From assembly GCA_900468065.1 (NCBI GenBank), contig UBTA01000004.1:1-47727 (forward strand): 47,727 nt of DNA. Direction: 5' to 3'. Each line of letters begins with the position of its first letter. The stretch's first letter is position 1. Shown here one piece after another: positions 25,956 to 33,300 of this stretch. Source of the stretch: Hyphomicrobiales bacterium. Its GTDB lineage: Bacteria > Pseudomonadota > Alphaproteobacteria > Rhizobiales > Rhizobiaceae. The notes under the pieces are model-generated. The model was not told where the DNA came from. It ran no database searches and saw only the letters and a list, made by a program, of their open reading frames with translations. The position numbers were made by a program, and so were the translations under genes.

Positions 25956-25999
25956 GCATGATGCCGAGCCGTTATCACCGGTAAGTATTTTAGTCCGGT
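25956..25999 (+). promoter_or_regulatory. Conserved flagellin leader block, first copy (flaA)
   Basis: GCATGATGC begins at 25956, CCGG follows at 25978-25981 and again at 25995-25998 (ACCGG/CCGGT can pair as a 5-bp stem). TATGTCCC follows directly. The same order (GCATGANGC, CCGG after 22-23 nt, second CCGG, then ATGTYCC) precedes the other two flagellin genes. It probably contains the promoter start point and a conserved 5' untranslated structure. Confidence 0.55.
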
Positions 26000-26041
26000 A
26001 TGTCCCCAATCTTGTATTTTGTATCTAGAGGGACAACCCCA

Positions 26042-27007
26042 ATGACAAGCATCCTGACAAACTCTTCTGCAATGGCAGCACTCTCGACGCTGCGCTCCAT
26101 CAGCTCTGACATGGAAACGACCCAGGGTCGTATTTCTTCGGGCCTGAAGGTTGGCAACGCTTCTGACAATTCTGCCTATTGGTCGATCGCAACGACCATG
26201 CGTTCGGACAACAAGGCTCTTTCGACTGTTCAGGACGCTCTCGGTCTCGGCGCTGCCAAGACGGATACCGCCTACACCGGTCTGAACGCCGCCATCGACG
26301 TTGTCTCCGAAATCAAGGCCAAGCTGGTCGCCGCTCGCGAACCAGGCGTTGACAAGACCAAGATCAACAAGGAAATCACCGAGCTCAAGAACCAGCTGGT
26401 TTCGACGGCAACTTCGGCTTCCTTCTCCGGTGAAAACTGGCTCTACAACGATACGTCCACTGCAGTCGGCACCAAGGAAATGGTTGGCTCGTTCACCCGT
26501 TCCGCTTCCGGCACCGTTTCGGTCGGCGTTCTTTCCTTCGACGCTTCGACTTCGGTTCTGATCGACACCAAGACGGCTGCCAACGGCCAGCTGACCAAGG
26601 GCATCCAGGTTACGCAGCCAAGCGGCACGACGACGACGACTGCTACCTACAACCTGATCGTTGCTGCTGGTACTTCGGCGCCGACTGGTTCGACCACCAT
26701 CGAACTGACGTCAACCACCACTGACGACAACATCGAAGGCATGATCAGCGCCGTCGACAAGATGTTGACGAACCTGACAGACTCGGCTGCAACCCTCGGT
26801 GCGACCAACAAGCGCATCTCGATGCAGGACGACTTCATGGCCGACCTGATGGATGTGATCGACAAGGGTGTCGGCCGCCTCGTAGACGCCGACATGAACG
26901 AAGAGTCGACCCGCCTCAAGGCTCTGCAGACGCAGCAGCAGCTCGGCATCCAGGCTCTCTCGATCGCCAACTCGGACTCGCAGAACATCCTGTCGCTGTT
27001 CCGTTAA
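26042..27007 (+). CDS. flaA: Flagellin FlaA (first of three)
   Basis: 321 aa from ATG at 26042 (MTSILTNSSAMAALSTLRSI); an in-frame ATG at 26000 lies in the leader and is rejected. Rhizobium-type short flagellin with conserved D0/D1 helices at the N-terminus (SDNSAYWSIATTMRSDNKAL, VQDALGLGAAKTDTAYTGLN) and C-terminus (VDADMNEESTRLKALQTQQQ, LGIQALSIANSDSQNILSLF). The middle 120 residues are Thr/Ser-rich and variable. It is secreted and polymerises into the filament. The first flagellin is usually the principal one in rhizobia; that is inference here. Confidence 0.95.
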   Translation: MTSILTNSSAMAALSTLRSISSDMETTQGRISSGLKVGNASDNSAYWSIATTMRSDNKALSTVQDALGLGAAKTDTAYTGLNAAIDVVSEIKAKLVAAREPGVDKTKINKEITELKNQLVSTATSASFSGENWLYNDTSTAVGTKEMVGSFTRSASGTVSVGVLSFDASTSVLIDTKTAANGQLTKGIQVTQPSGTTTTTATYNLIVAAGTSAPTGSTTIELTSTTTDDNIEGMISAVDKMLTNLTDSAATLGATNKRISMQDDFMADLMDVIDKGVGRLVDADMNEESTRLKALQTQQQLGIQALSIANSDSQNILSLFR

Positions 27008-27063
27008 TCGAAAACGGCGCGGCCCGGCCATCCCCCCCAAACGGCCGGTCCCGCGACCTATAG

Positions 27064-27100
27064 AAAACCGCATCTCGAAAGAGGTGCGGTTTTTTCTTTT
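27064..27100 (+). terminator. Rho-independent terminator after flaA
   Basis: AAAACCGCATCTC (27064-27076) pairs with GAGGTGCGGTTTT (27081-27093) around a GAAA tetraloop, with one G-U pair, and TTTCTTTT follows. A textbook terminator, so flaA is monocistronic. Confidence 0.9.
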
Positions 27101-27219
27101 GGTGAGATTTTTCTCTTTCTCCAAAAAATATTCGGCCCTTTAGGTTTTCCTTAACCATGTTGGTGTTTTCTATGGCCATCGAAACAGCGGGTTAACCAAG
27201 AAATTTAACGCGTTAGCAG

Positions 27220-27256
27220 GCATGAAGCTGGCCGCTGTTTCCCCGGTAACGACCGG
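27220..27256 (+). promoter_or_regulatory. Conserved flagellin leader block, second copy (flaB)
   Basis: GCATGAAGC at 27220-27228, CCGG at 27243-27246 and 27253-27256 separated by TAACGA, then AATGTCCC. The order and distances match the flaA copy, and the second CCGG is 47 nt before the start codon in both. Confidence 0.55.
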
Positions 27257-27299
27257 AATGTCCCTTCCATTTCACCTGTTCAAAAGGGGCAGTAACACC

Positions 27300-28265
27300 A
27301 TGACAAGCATTCTCACCAATTCGGCTGCAATGGCAGCACTCTCCACCCTGCGTTCGATCAACGCTGGCATGGAAACGACCCAGGGCCGCGTCTCCTCCGG
27401 CCTGCGCGTCGAAACCGCCGCCGACAACGCCGCCTACTGGTCGATCGCAACGACCATGAAGTCGGACAACAAGGCTCTTTCGACTGTTCAGGACGCTCTC
27501 GGTCTCGGCGCTGCCAAGACGGACACCGCCTACACCGGCCTCAACAACGCCATCGACGTCATCTCGGAAATCAAGGCCAAGCTGGTTGCCGCTCGCGAAC
27601 CGGGCGTTGACAAGTCGAAGATCAACAAGGAAATCACCGAACTCAAGAACCAGCTGGCTTCGACCGCGCAGTCGGCTTCCTTCTCCGGTGAAAACTGGCT
27701 CTACAACGATACGACAACTGCAATCGGCACCAAGGAAATGGTTGGCTCGTTCACCCGTTCCGCTTCCGGCACCGTTTCGGTCGGGGTTCTTTCCTTCGAC
27801 GCTTCAACTTCGGTTCTGATCGACACCAAGACAGCTGCCAACGGCCAGCTGACCAAGGGCATCACCGTCACGCAGCCAAACGGCACGACGACCACGACTG
27901 CGACCTATAACCTGCTCGTCGCTGCCGGCACGACCGCTGCGACCACCTCTACGACCATCGAACTGTACACAACGACCAGCGATGACAACATCGAAGGCAT
28001 GATCAGCGCCGTCGACAAGATGCTGACGAACCTGACGGACGCTGCGGCAACGCTGGGTGCCACCAACAAGCGCATCTCGATGCAGGACGACTTCATGGCC
28101 GACCTGATGGATGTGATCGACAAGGGTGTCGGCCGCCTCGTAGACGCCGACATGAACGAAGAGTCGACCCGCCTCAAGGCTCTGCAGACGCAGCAGCAGC
28201 TCGGCATCCAGGCTCTTTCGATCGCCAACTCCAACTCGGAAAACATCCTGTCGCTCTTCCGTTAA
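27300..28265 (+). CDS. flaB: Flagellin FlaB (second of three)
   Basis: 321 aa from ATG at 27300, with AAAAGGGG as ribosome site; the open frame upstream to 27222 is leader. It is very close to FlaA over its whole length, differing mainly in short patches (for example LRVETAADNAAYWS in place of LKVGNASDNSAYWS). A block of 155 nt (28062-28216) is identical to 26804-26958 of flaA, including third positions, suggesting recent gene conversion. Role: filament subunit. Symbol assigned by order. Confidence 0.93.
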   Translation: MTSILTNSAAMAALSTLRSINAGMETTQGRVSSGLRVETAADNAAYWSIATTMKSDNKALSTVQDALGLGAAKTDTAYTGLNNAIDVISEIKAKLVAAREPGVDKSKINKEITELKNQLASTAQSASFSGENWLYNDTTTAIGTKEMVGSFTRSASGTVSVGVLSFDASTSVLIDTKTAANGQLTKGITVTQPNGTTTTTATYNLLVAAGTTAATTSTTIELYTTTSDDNIEGMISAVDKMLTNLTDAAATLGATNKRISMQDDFMADLMDVIDKGVGRLVDADMNEESTRLKALQTQQQLGIQALSIANSNSENILSLFR

Positions 28266-28331
28266 TCGGAACAGGGAAGAGGATAGCGCTGGCGGACGGG
28301 CTTCAACGCCGACCCGCCAGACTCCCAACAG

Positions 28332-28363
28332 AACCGCGTCCCGCAAGGGGCGCGGTTTTCCGT
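28332..28363 (+). terminator. Rho-independent terminator after flaB
   Basis: AACCGCGTCCC (28332-28342) and GGGGCGCGGTT (28347-28357) around a GCAA tetraloop, then TTCCGTTT. The same design as after flaA: a GNRA loop and a G-U pair at a comparable place. Confidence 0.85.
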
Positions 28364-28440
28364 TTCTGCGCCGCCTTGCGATGTTAAGGATTTGGCAATT
28401 GAAGTTTATTTTCCTTCATTTTGATTACTGACTTGCTAAT

Positions 28441-28489
28441 GCTCTTAACGATTTGTTAACTATCTGATAGTTAAGTGTTCGTTAAGAGC
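28441..28489. promoter_or_regulatory. 49-bp nested palindrome upstream of the third flagellin
   Basis: Outer arms GCTCTTAACGA (28441-28451) and TCGTTAAGAGC (28479-28489) are perfect complements. Inner arms TTAACTATC (28456-28464) and GATAGTTAA (28466-28474) are also perfect, and both share the same centre at 28465. Each arm contains TTAAC or GTTAA, giving four half-sites. It is about 110 nt before the start codon and well after the flaB terminator. The shape suggests a binding site for a dimeric regulator or a cruciform. Confidence 0.6.
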
Positions 28490-28524
28490 GATAGGCTGTT
28501 CCTGGGCTAAACATGGAGCAGTTT

Positions 28525-28563
28525 GCATGACGCTGGTCCCGTCGCTGCCGGTTATCAATCCGG
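28525..28563 (+). promoter_or_regulatory. Conserved flagellin leader block, third copy
   Basis: GCATGACGC at 28525-28533, CCGG at 28548-28551 and 28560-28563, then AATGTTCC. The distance from GCATGA to the first CCGG is 23 nt, as before flaB. The second CCGG is 39 nt before the chosen start codon. Confidence 0.5.
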
Positions 28564-28598
28564 AATGTTCCGTTTAATTTCGAACTGGGGCAATGACC

Positions 28599-29567
28599 AT
28601 GACCAGCATTTTGACCAATTCCGCCGCTATGGCGGCTCTCCAGACATTGCGTTCGATCAATTCGAACATGGAAGAAGTGCAGAATCGCATTTCGTCCGGT
28701 TACCGTGTCGAAACCGCAGCCGACAACGCTGCGTACTGGTCGATCGCGACCACCATGCGCTCCGACAACGCTGCTTTGTCGACCGTTCAGGACGCGCTCG
28801 GACTGGGCGCGGCGAAGGTCGATACATCCTATGCCGGCTTGAGTTCCGCAATCGACGTCGTATCCGAGATCAAGGCAAAGCTCGTTGCAGCGCGCGAGCC
28901 GGGCGTGGACAAGACGAAGATCAACAAGGAACTGGCGGAACTGAAGAACCAGCTGGCCTCTGCCGCTGAATCCGCTTCGTTCTCGGGCGAGAACTGGCTG
29001 TACAACGACAGCACGACGCCGGCAGGCACCAAGTCGATTGTCGCATCCTTCAACCGGTCGACAAACGGCACTGTGTCGGTCTCGACACTCGACTACAACA
29101 CAGCCGCGTCGATCCTGATCGATACCAAAAGTGCCTCGCTCGGTCAGTTGACCAGGGCGGTTGCCGTTACCCAGCCGAACGGTTCCACCACGACGACCGC
29201 CACATACCACTTGCTCGCCGTTGCCGGCGGTACAGCGCCGGCTGGCTCGGACCTCATCGAGCTGACCGCCACCACAAGTTATGACGATATCGAAGGCATG
29301 ATCAAAGCCGTCGATGCCATCTTCAGCAACCTGACGGACTCCGCTTCGACGCTCGGCGCCATCACCAGCCGCATCGACATGCAGGAAAACTTCGTCGCCA
29401 ACCTGATGGATGTGATCGACAAGGGCGTTGGCCGCTTGGTGGACGCCGATATGAACGAGGAATCGACACGCCTCAAGGCACTGCAGACGCAACAGCAGCT
29501 TGGTATCCAGGCCCTCTCGATCGCCAATACCAACTCCGAAAACATCCTGCGCCTGTTCCAGCAGTAA
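28599..29567 (+). CDS. flaC: Flagellin (third of three)
   Basis: 322 aa from ATG at 28599; an ATG at 28593 is too close to the ribosome site GGGG and the other two flagellins start MTSIL. It has the same layout as FlaA/FlaB but is clearly more divergent, with Ser/Ala changes across the middle and SNLTDSASTLGAITSRIDMQ near the C-terminus, ending LRLFQQ. It is probably a minor filament subunit. The letter is assigned by order; S. meliloti uses flaD for the third position. Confidence 0.9.
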   Translation: MTSILTNSAAMAALQTLRSINSNMEEVQNRISSGYRVETAADNAAYWSIATTMRSDNAALSTVQDALGLGAAKVDTSYAGLSSAIDVVSEIKAKLVAAREPGVDKTKINKELAELKNQLASAAESASFSGENWLYNDSTTPAGTKSIVASFNRSTNGTVSVSTLDYNTAASILIDTKSASLGQLTRAVAVTQPNGSTTTTATYHLLAVAGGTAPAGSDLIELTATTSYDDIEGMIKAVDAIFSNLTDSASTLGAITSRIDMQENFVANLMDVIDKGVGRLVDADMNEESTRLKALQTQQQLGIQALSIANTNSENILRLFQQ

Positions 29568-29683
29568 TCGATTAGCCGGACCGGAGGGCTTGAACCGGTC
29601 CTGGCAGCATCTTTCGCCGCCTCGTTTTCGGGGCTGCGAAGCCTTCTTCCATCATCCCGCCGGTCATCGGTTTGGTGGAAACG
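29568..29683. other. Start of a 510-nt gap after the flagellins
   Basis: The whole stretch 29568-30077 has no convincing gene. This first part holds an imperfect terminator candidate, GGACCGG (29578-29584) with CCGGTCC (29595-29601), followed by no T-run. The remainder includes the hairpin at 29684, a dyad CAACAT-GA-ATGTTG (29846-29859), and GACATTCCGG (29962-29971), which is the reverse complement of the CCGGAATGTC motif seen in flagellin leaders. Confidence 0.45.
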
Positions 29684-29718
29684 GTTGGACCGCGCTCATT
29701 GCCCAAGCGCGGTCCAAC
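29684..29718. terminator. Strong 13-bp hairpin downstream of the third flagellin
   Basis: GTTGGACCGCGCT (29684-29696) and AGCGCGGTCCAAC (29706-29718) are perfectly complementary with a 9-nt loop. No T-run follows on the plus strand. It could be a rho-assisted terminator, a 3'-end stabiliser for the flagellin mRNA, or a small-RNA stem. Confidence 0.5.
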
Positions 29719-30077
29719 ACCTCATATCGGCTCGCAGAGCGAAAGCTTACCAGCGAGAGACGATATGCCTCTGACCTACATTTTCGCACAAGTTTGACCG
29801 GATAGTCTCCAACCGCAGCCATCCTCGTCCCGGTTGCCGGTCAACATGAATGTTGTGCTGCCGTTGTATGCGGTCTGTGCCGCGGGTTTTCCCAGCGCAA
29901 ACCAATACGGATTGAAAATGTTCGGGTCGTGCGGTCCTCCCGCTCCGCAAGGCTCAAAGGAGACATTCCGGAAGTGTCACAGTCTTATGTTTTCAGGCTT
30001 GTTAGCCCCATGCTGTCTGCAACCGAACAGGCGGCAAGCTTGGGCGTGGCGATAATCTGTGCCACGGGAGGACGACG

Positions 30078-30734
30078 ATGAGCGCTTCCATCTCCCGCTA
30101 TCTTAAGGATTTCAGTGCGCCGAAGGTCGATTTGTCCCTGGTCCCGCCGCGATATTTCCCGGATTTGGACGACGATTTTCCGGCCAACGGTACTTTCACG
30201 ATGAAGCAGCAGGTTCAGCCGGTAATCGATGTTGAAGCAGAACGCCGCGATGCGTTTGCACAAGGGCGCGCGGAGGCAGAGGCTGAACAGCAGAGTTTGC
30301 ACGCTAACGAAATTGCCGCGTTGAACGCGCGCCATGCGGCAGAGCTCGAGGCCATGCGCGTTCGCTGCGAAAATGAAATCGCTGCCATGATCTACGACCG
30401 TTATTCCGACATGGGGTCACAACTTGCAACCATGCTTGCCGATCAGACGGCGCGGGTGCTGGCGCCTGTGATGGACGATGTGCTGCTGCAGAAATCCATT
30501 GGCGACCTTGCCCGGATGATCACGCATTCAATCGGCGCTGGCGAAGGTGCGAAGATCACGGTCAAGGGTCCGCTTGGCCTTTTTGAGGCGCTGAAGCGTC
30601 ATCTCGATGATGAAACACTGATTTTCCGTCATCAGGAAACGGCCGACATCGATCTGACGGTGGAGTTCGGGGACTCGATCCTGGTGACACGAATGGCCGC
30701 ATGGGCCGATACCGTTGGCAAGGTGCTGGCATGA
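30078..30734 (+). CDS. FliH-like protein, candidate regulator of the FliI ATPase
   Basis: 218 aa with ribosome site GGGAGGACGACG. The N-terminal 50 residues are loosely ordered. Residues 55-120 form a long coiled coil (RRDAFAQGRAEAEAEQQSLH, ALNARHAAELEAMRVRCENE). The C-terminal 100 residues look like the FliH/YscL regulatory domain, with a helix (LLQKSIGDLARMITHSIGAG), then a strand-helix unit (KITVKGPLGLFEALKRHLDD), and ending DIDLTVEFGDSILVTRMAAW. It overlaps motB by 4 nt. In S. meliloti the gene at this position (orf38) is usually left unnamed. No other FliH is seen in the window. Function is inferred from architecture. Confidence 0.7.
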   Translation: MSASISRYLKDFSAPKVDLSLVPPRYFPDLDDDFPANGTFTMKQQVQPVIDVEAERRDAFAQGRAEAEAEQQSLHANEIAALNARHAAELEAMRVRCENEIAAMIYDRYSDMGSQLATMLADQTARVLAPVMDDVLLQKSIGDLARMITHSIGAGEGAKITVKGPLGLFEALKRHLDDETLIFRHQETADIDLTVEFGDSILVTRMAAWADTVGKVLA

Positions 30735-31981
30735 GCGAAAACGAAGGCCACCACCACGGCAAAAACGAAATCATCATCATCAAACGTCACAGCGGCGGTC
30801 ACGAGGGCCATCACGGTGGTGCCTGGAAAATTGCTTATGCCGACTTCATGACAGCGATGATGGCGTTCTTCCTCGTCATGTGGCTGATCAACGCGGCCAA
30901 TCCGCAGACGAAGGCGGCATTGGCCTCCTATTTCAACCCTGTGCAGCTGACCGATGCAAAGCCGTCCGAAAAGGGCGTCAAGCAGCCGGCCAAGGATGCC
31001 AAGGGTGAAGAAGACCAGATGAAGTCGAAGGTCGACGGCACCGAGACGAAGACGGGCGGATCGGCGAAAAGCGGCGACGACATGACCGCAACTTCGGGTG
31101 AAGAAACCCAGTATTCCGACGCCGACTTCTTCGAAAATCCATATTCTGTGATGTCCGAAATCGTCAACGAGGTCGGCCGCAATGCCAATATCAGCGCCAA
31201 GGGCGACGGCGGAGCATCGACCTCCGGTCCTGCCACGGGCGCAGACGGCGGCGAAGCCTATCGCGATCCGTTCGATCCGGATTTCTGGACGAAGCAGGTC
31301 GAGTTGCAGAACGCCGAAAAAGGTGGTGATAGCCTTGAGGCGAAAGCCGGCAATGGTCCCGAAGACGCATCCAAGGAAAAGGCTATTACTGCCGATAATC
31401 AATCCGAAGTCGCAATGAAGGCTCCGGCAGACAACGCTCCGGCAGACAAGGCTGCAGTCGATAAACCTGCGCCCGAAGAGGCCGCCAGCAATAAGACTGC
31501 TGCCGTAAAACCGGATGAAAATGCTGCCAAGTCCCTGAAGGCCGAGATCGAGAAGGAAATAGGCGGTTCCGCCGGCAAACTCGCTGAAGGCTTGCTGGTA
31601 ACGCCAACCGAAGGCGGGCTGCTGGTGACCATCAGCGAGCAGGCAGACACGCCGATGTTTGGGCTTGGTTCGGCAGTTCCGGAAAAGGACATGGTGATTG
31701 CCATGGAAAAGATCGGCAAGCTGCTTTCGGCCCGCAGCGGCGCCATCGCTATTCGCGGCCATACGGATGCACGGCCGTTCAAAAAGGGCGCCTATGACAA
31801 TTGGCGGCTGTCATCCGATCGTGCCCAGAGCGCCTATTACATGCTGATCCGCGGCGGCCTCGCCGAGAACCGCGTCAGCCAGATCAGCGGCTTTGCCGAC
31901 AAGCGTCTGCAGGATACGAAAGACCCGCTGGCGCCGGCCAACCGCCGTATCGAAATTCTGCTTCAGACAGATCACGGTTGA
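30731..31981 (+). CDS. motB: Flagellar stator protein MotB, rhizobial long form
   Basis: 416 aa from ATG at 30731, overlapping the previous stop. A His-rich N-terminus (HHHG, HEGHHGG) precedes the membrane segment AWKIAYADFMTAMMAFFLVM; the conserved channel aspartate is Asp38. The C-terminal OmpA-like peptidoglycan-binding domain contains GAIAIRGHTDARPFKKGAYD. Between them lie about 230 residues of acidic, Ala/Pro/Asp/Lys-rich sequence with near repeats (APADNAPADKAAVDKPAPEE), far longer than in enterobacteria. This insertion is typical of rhizobia and is where MotC is thought to act. The stop overlaps motC. Confidence 0.95.
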   Translation: MSENEGHHHGKNEIIIIKRHSGGHEGHHGGAWKIAYADFMTAMMAFFLVMWLINAANPQTKAALASYFNPVQLTDAKPSEKGVKQPAKDAKGEEDQMKSKVDGTETKTGGSAKSGDDMTATSGEETQYSDADFFENPYSVMSEIVNEVGRNANISAKGDGGASTSGPATGADGGEAYRDPFDPDFWTKQVELQNAEKGGDSLEAKAGNGPEDASKEKAITADNQSEVAMKAPADNAPADKAAVDKPAPEEAASNKTAAVKPDENAAKSLKAEIEKEIGGSAGKLAEGLLVTPTEGGLLVTISEQADTPMFGLGSAVPEKDMVIAMEKIGKLLSARSGAIAIRGHTDARPFKKGAYDNWRLSSDRAQSAYYMLIRGGLAENRVSQISGFADKRLQDTKDPLAPANRRIEILLQTDHG

Positions 31982-33300
31982 TGACAATGTTGAAGGCGAT
32001 CCGCACCCTCCTTCTCTGCGCATGTGCCTTCGGGGTGGCTCCCGCGATGGAGGCCCGTGCGCAGGACCAGGAAGACCTGCCGCCCTACAAGATGCTGCGG
32101 TCCCTGCAAAATATCCAGGATGCGATCGTTCTCGGTGATCATTCGGCGTCCGAGATGCAGCGCTTCATGCTGGCTGCCATCGACAAGCGTCTGCGGGATG
32201 CGGATCCCTCGGTCTTCGATGACCCGCGCAATGTCGATGCCGCGTTCATTTATGCGATGAGCGGCGGCAATCCCGAAACGCTGACCTATCTTGCCAACCA
32301 CGACATCGAAGGCAATTTCGATACGCGTGTCGTCGATGCGTTGAGCCATTACCTTGCTGGCAAGGGCGGGCTGATGGTGGAAAACCTGGCAAAGGCCATC
32401 GCTGAATACCGCAATTCCCGTGTCGGTCCATACCTTTACCTGGTCCTGGGCAACGCAACGGCACAACAGAGCCCTGCCAAATCACTGCAATATTATGATT
32501 GGGCGCGGCTGACGGCTCCCGGGACCAATATCGAGGAAGCAGCCTTGCGGCGCTCGATCTCTCTCGCGACCAAGGGGGCCATGCCGGACAAGGGTTTTGT
32601 CTATTCCCTTTCCTATGCCCGGCGCTTCCTGACATCTCCCTATGCCAGCCAGTTTGCGGATGTTTTCGTCGAGCTGGCTGTGGCCAATTATGGTGAGCAG
32701 ACGGAAGCCAAGATTCAGGAGATTCTCGGTTTCATGGACAAGCCGCGGCAACGCGAGGTTTATCTGCGCATTGCCCGGCGCGCTGCGATCGGCGGTATGC
32801 AGGAACTCGCAACGCTCGCCTCTGCACGCGCCGAGGACCTGTCGGATGTCGCAGATGCGGAACCGAGGGCATTGGCGAGCCTGTATTCCGGGCTTGCTGG
32901 GGTATCTTCCAAGGGCATTCTGGAGGCGGTCAAAGATATCAGTTCCATTCCCGACGCCGAGCTTTCGCCACGGGACCAGGCGTTGCGCCAGGCGGCAACC
33001 GTCATCGCGGAAGAAGTGTTGCGGGCACCCGAACCGGAAAGCCTGACACAAGCAACTGTTTCTAATGTCAAATCCGAAATCAGTTTGGAAGAGGATGTAG
33101 CCGGTACAGGCAGCGGAGAAAGCCCATTTGCAGTACCGGCGTCCGACGCGGCCGTGAAGGCCGCACAACCGGCCGAGCCGCAACAGACGGCTTTGTCGGC
33201 GGCGAGCCCGGCTGATCCGGTCTACGACGCGTTTCTGAGCACTGGCCGCTCGAAGCTCGACGAGATCGATTCTCTCCTGAAGGAGGAAGACACAAAATGA
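31981..33300 (+). CDS. motC: Periplasmic motor protein MotC
   Basis: 439 aa from ATG at 31981, overlapping the motB stop (TGATG). Signal peptide to about residue 28 (LLLCACAFGVAPAMEARA). The mature protein is mostly helical (ALSHYLAGKGGLMVENLAKA, RRSISLATKGAMPDKGFVYS), followed by a Pro/Ala-rich linker (residues 345-420) and a short C-terminal helix. In S. meliloti MotC binds the MotB periplasmic part and adjusts motor speed; it needs MotE for folding. It is a marker of rhizobial motors. Confidence 0.93.
   Translation: MTMLKAIRTLLLCACAFGVAPAMEARAQDQEDLPPYKMLRSLQNIQDAIVLGDHSASEMQRFMLAAIDKRLRDADPSVFDDPRNVDAAFIYAMSGGNPETLTYLANHDIEGNFDTRVVDALSHYLAGKGGLMVENLAKAIAEYRNSRVGPYLYLVLGNATAQQSPAKSLQYYDWARLTAPGTNIEEAALRRSISLATKGAMPDKGFVYSLSYARRFLTSPYASQFADVFVELAVANYGEQTEAKIQEILGFMDKPRQREVYLRIARRAAIGGMQELATLASARAEDLSDVADAEPRALASLYSGLAGVSSKGILEAVKDISSIPDAELSPRDQALRQAATVIAEEVLRAPEPESLTQATVSNVKSEISLEEDVAGTGSGESPFAVPASDAAVKAAQPAEPQQTALSAASPADPVYDAFLSTGRSKLDEIDSLLKEEDTK

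Noticed and set aside
25722-26041. Sigma-28 (FliA) promoters for flagellin genes
   Set aside because: No TAAA-N15-GCCGATAA-like sequence was found, and rhizobia generally lack FliA.
26000-26041. Upstream ATG for flaA
   Set aside because: It lies in the conserved leader; all three flagellins share the MTSIL start.
29941-29970. CGCAAG at 29946-29951 as a class II box for the stator operon
   Set aside because: The preceding bases do not fit the consensus and no TAG follows after 10 nt.
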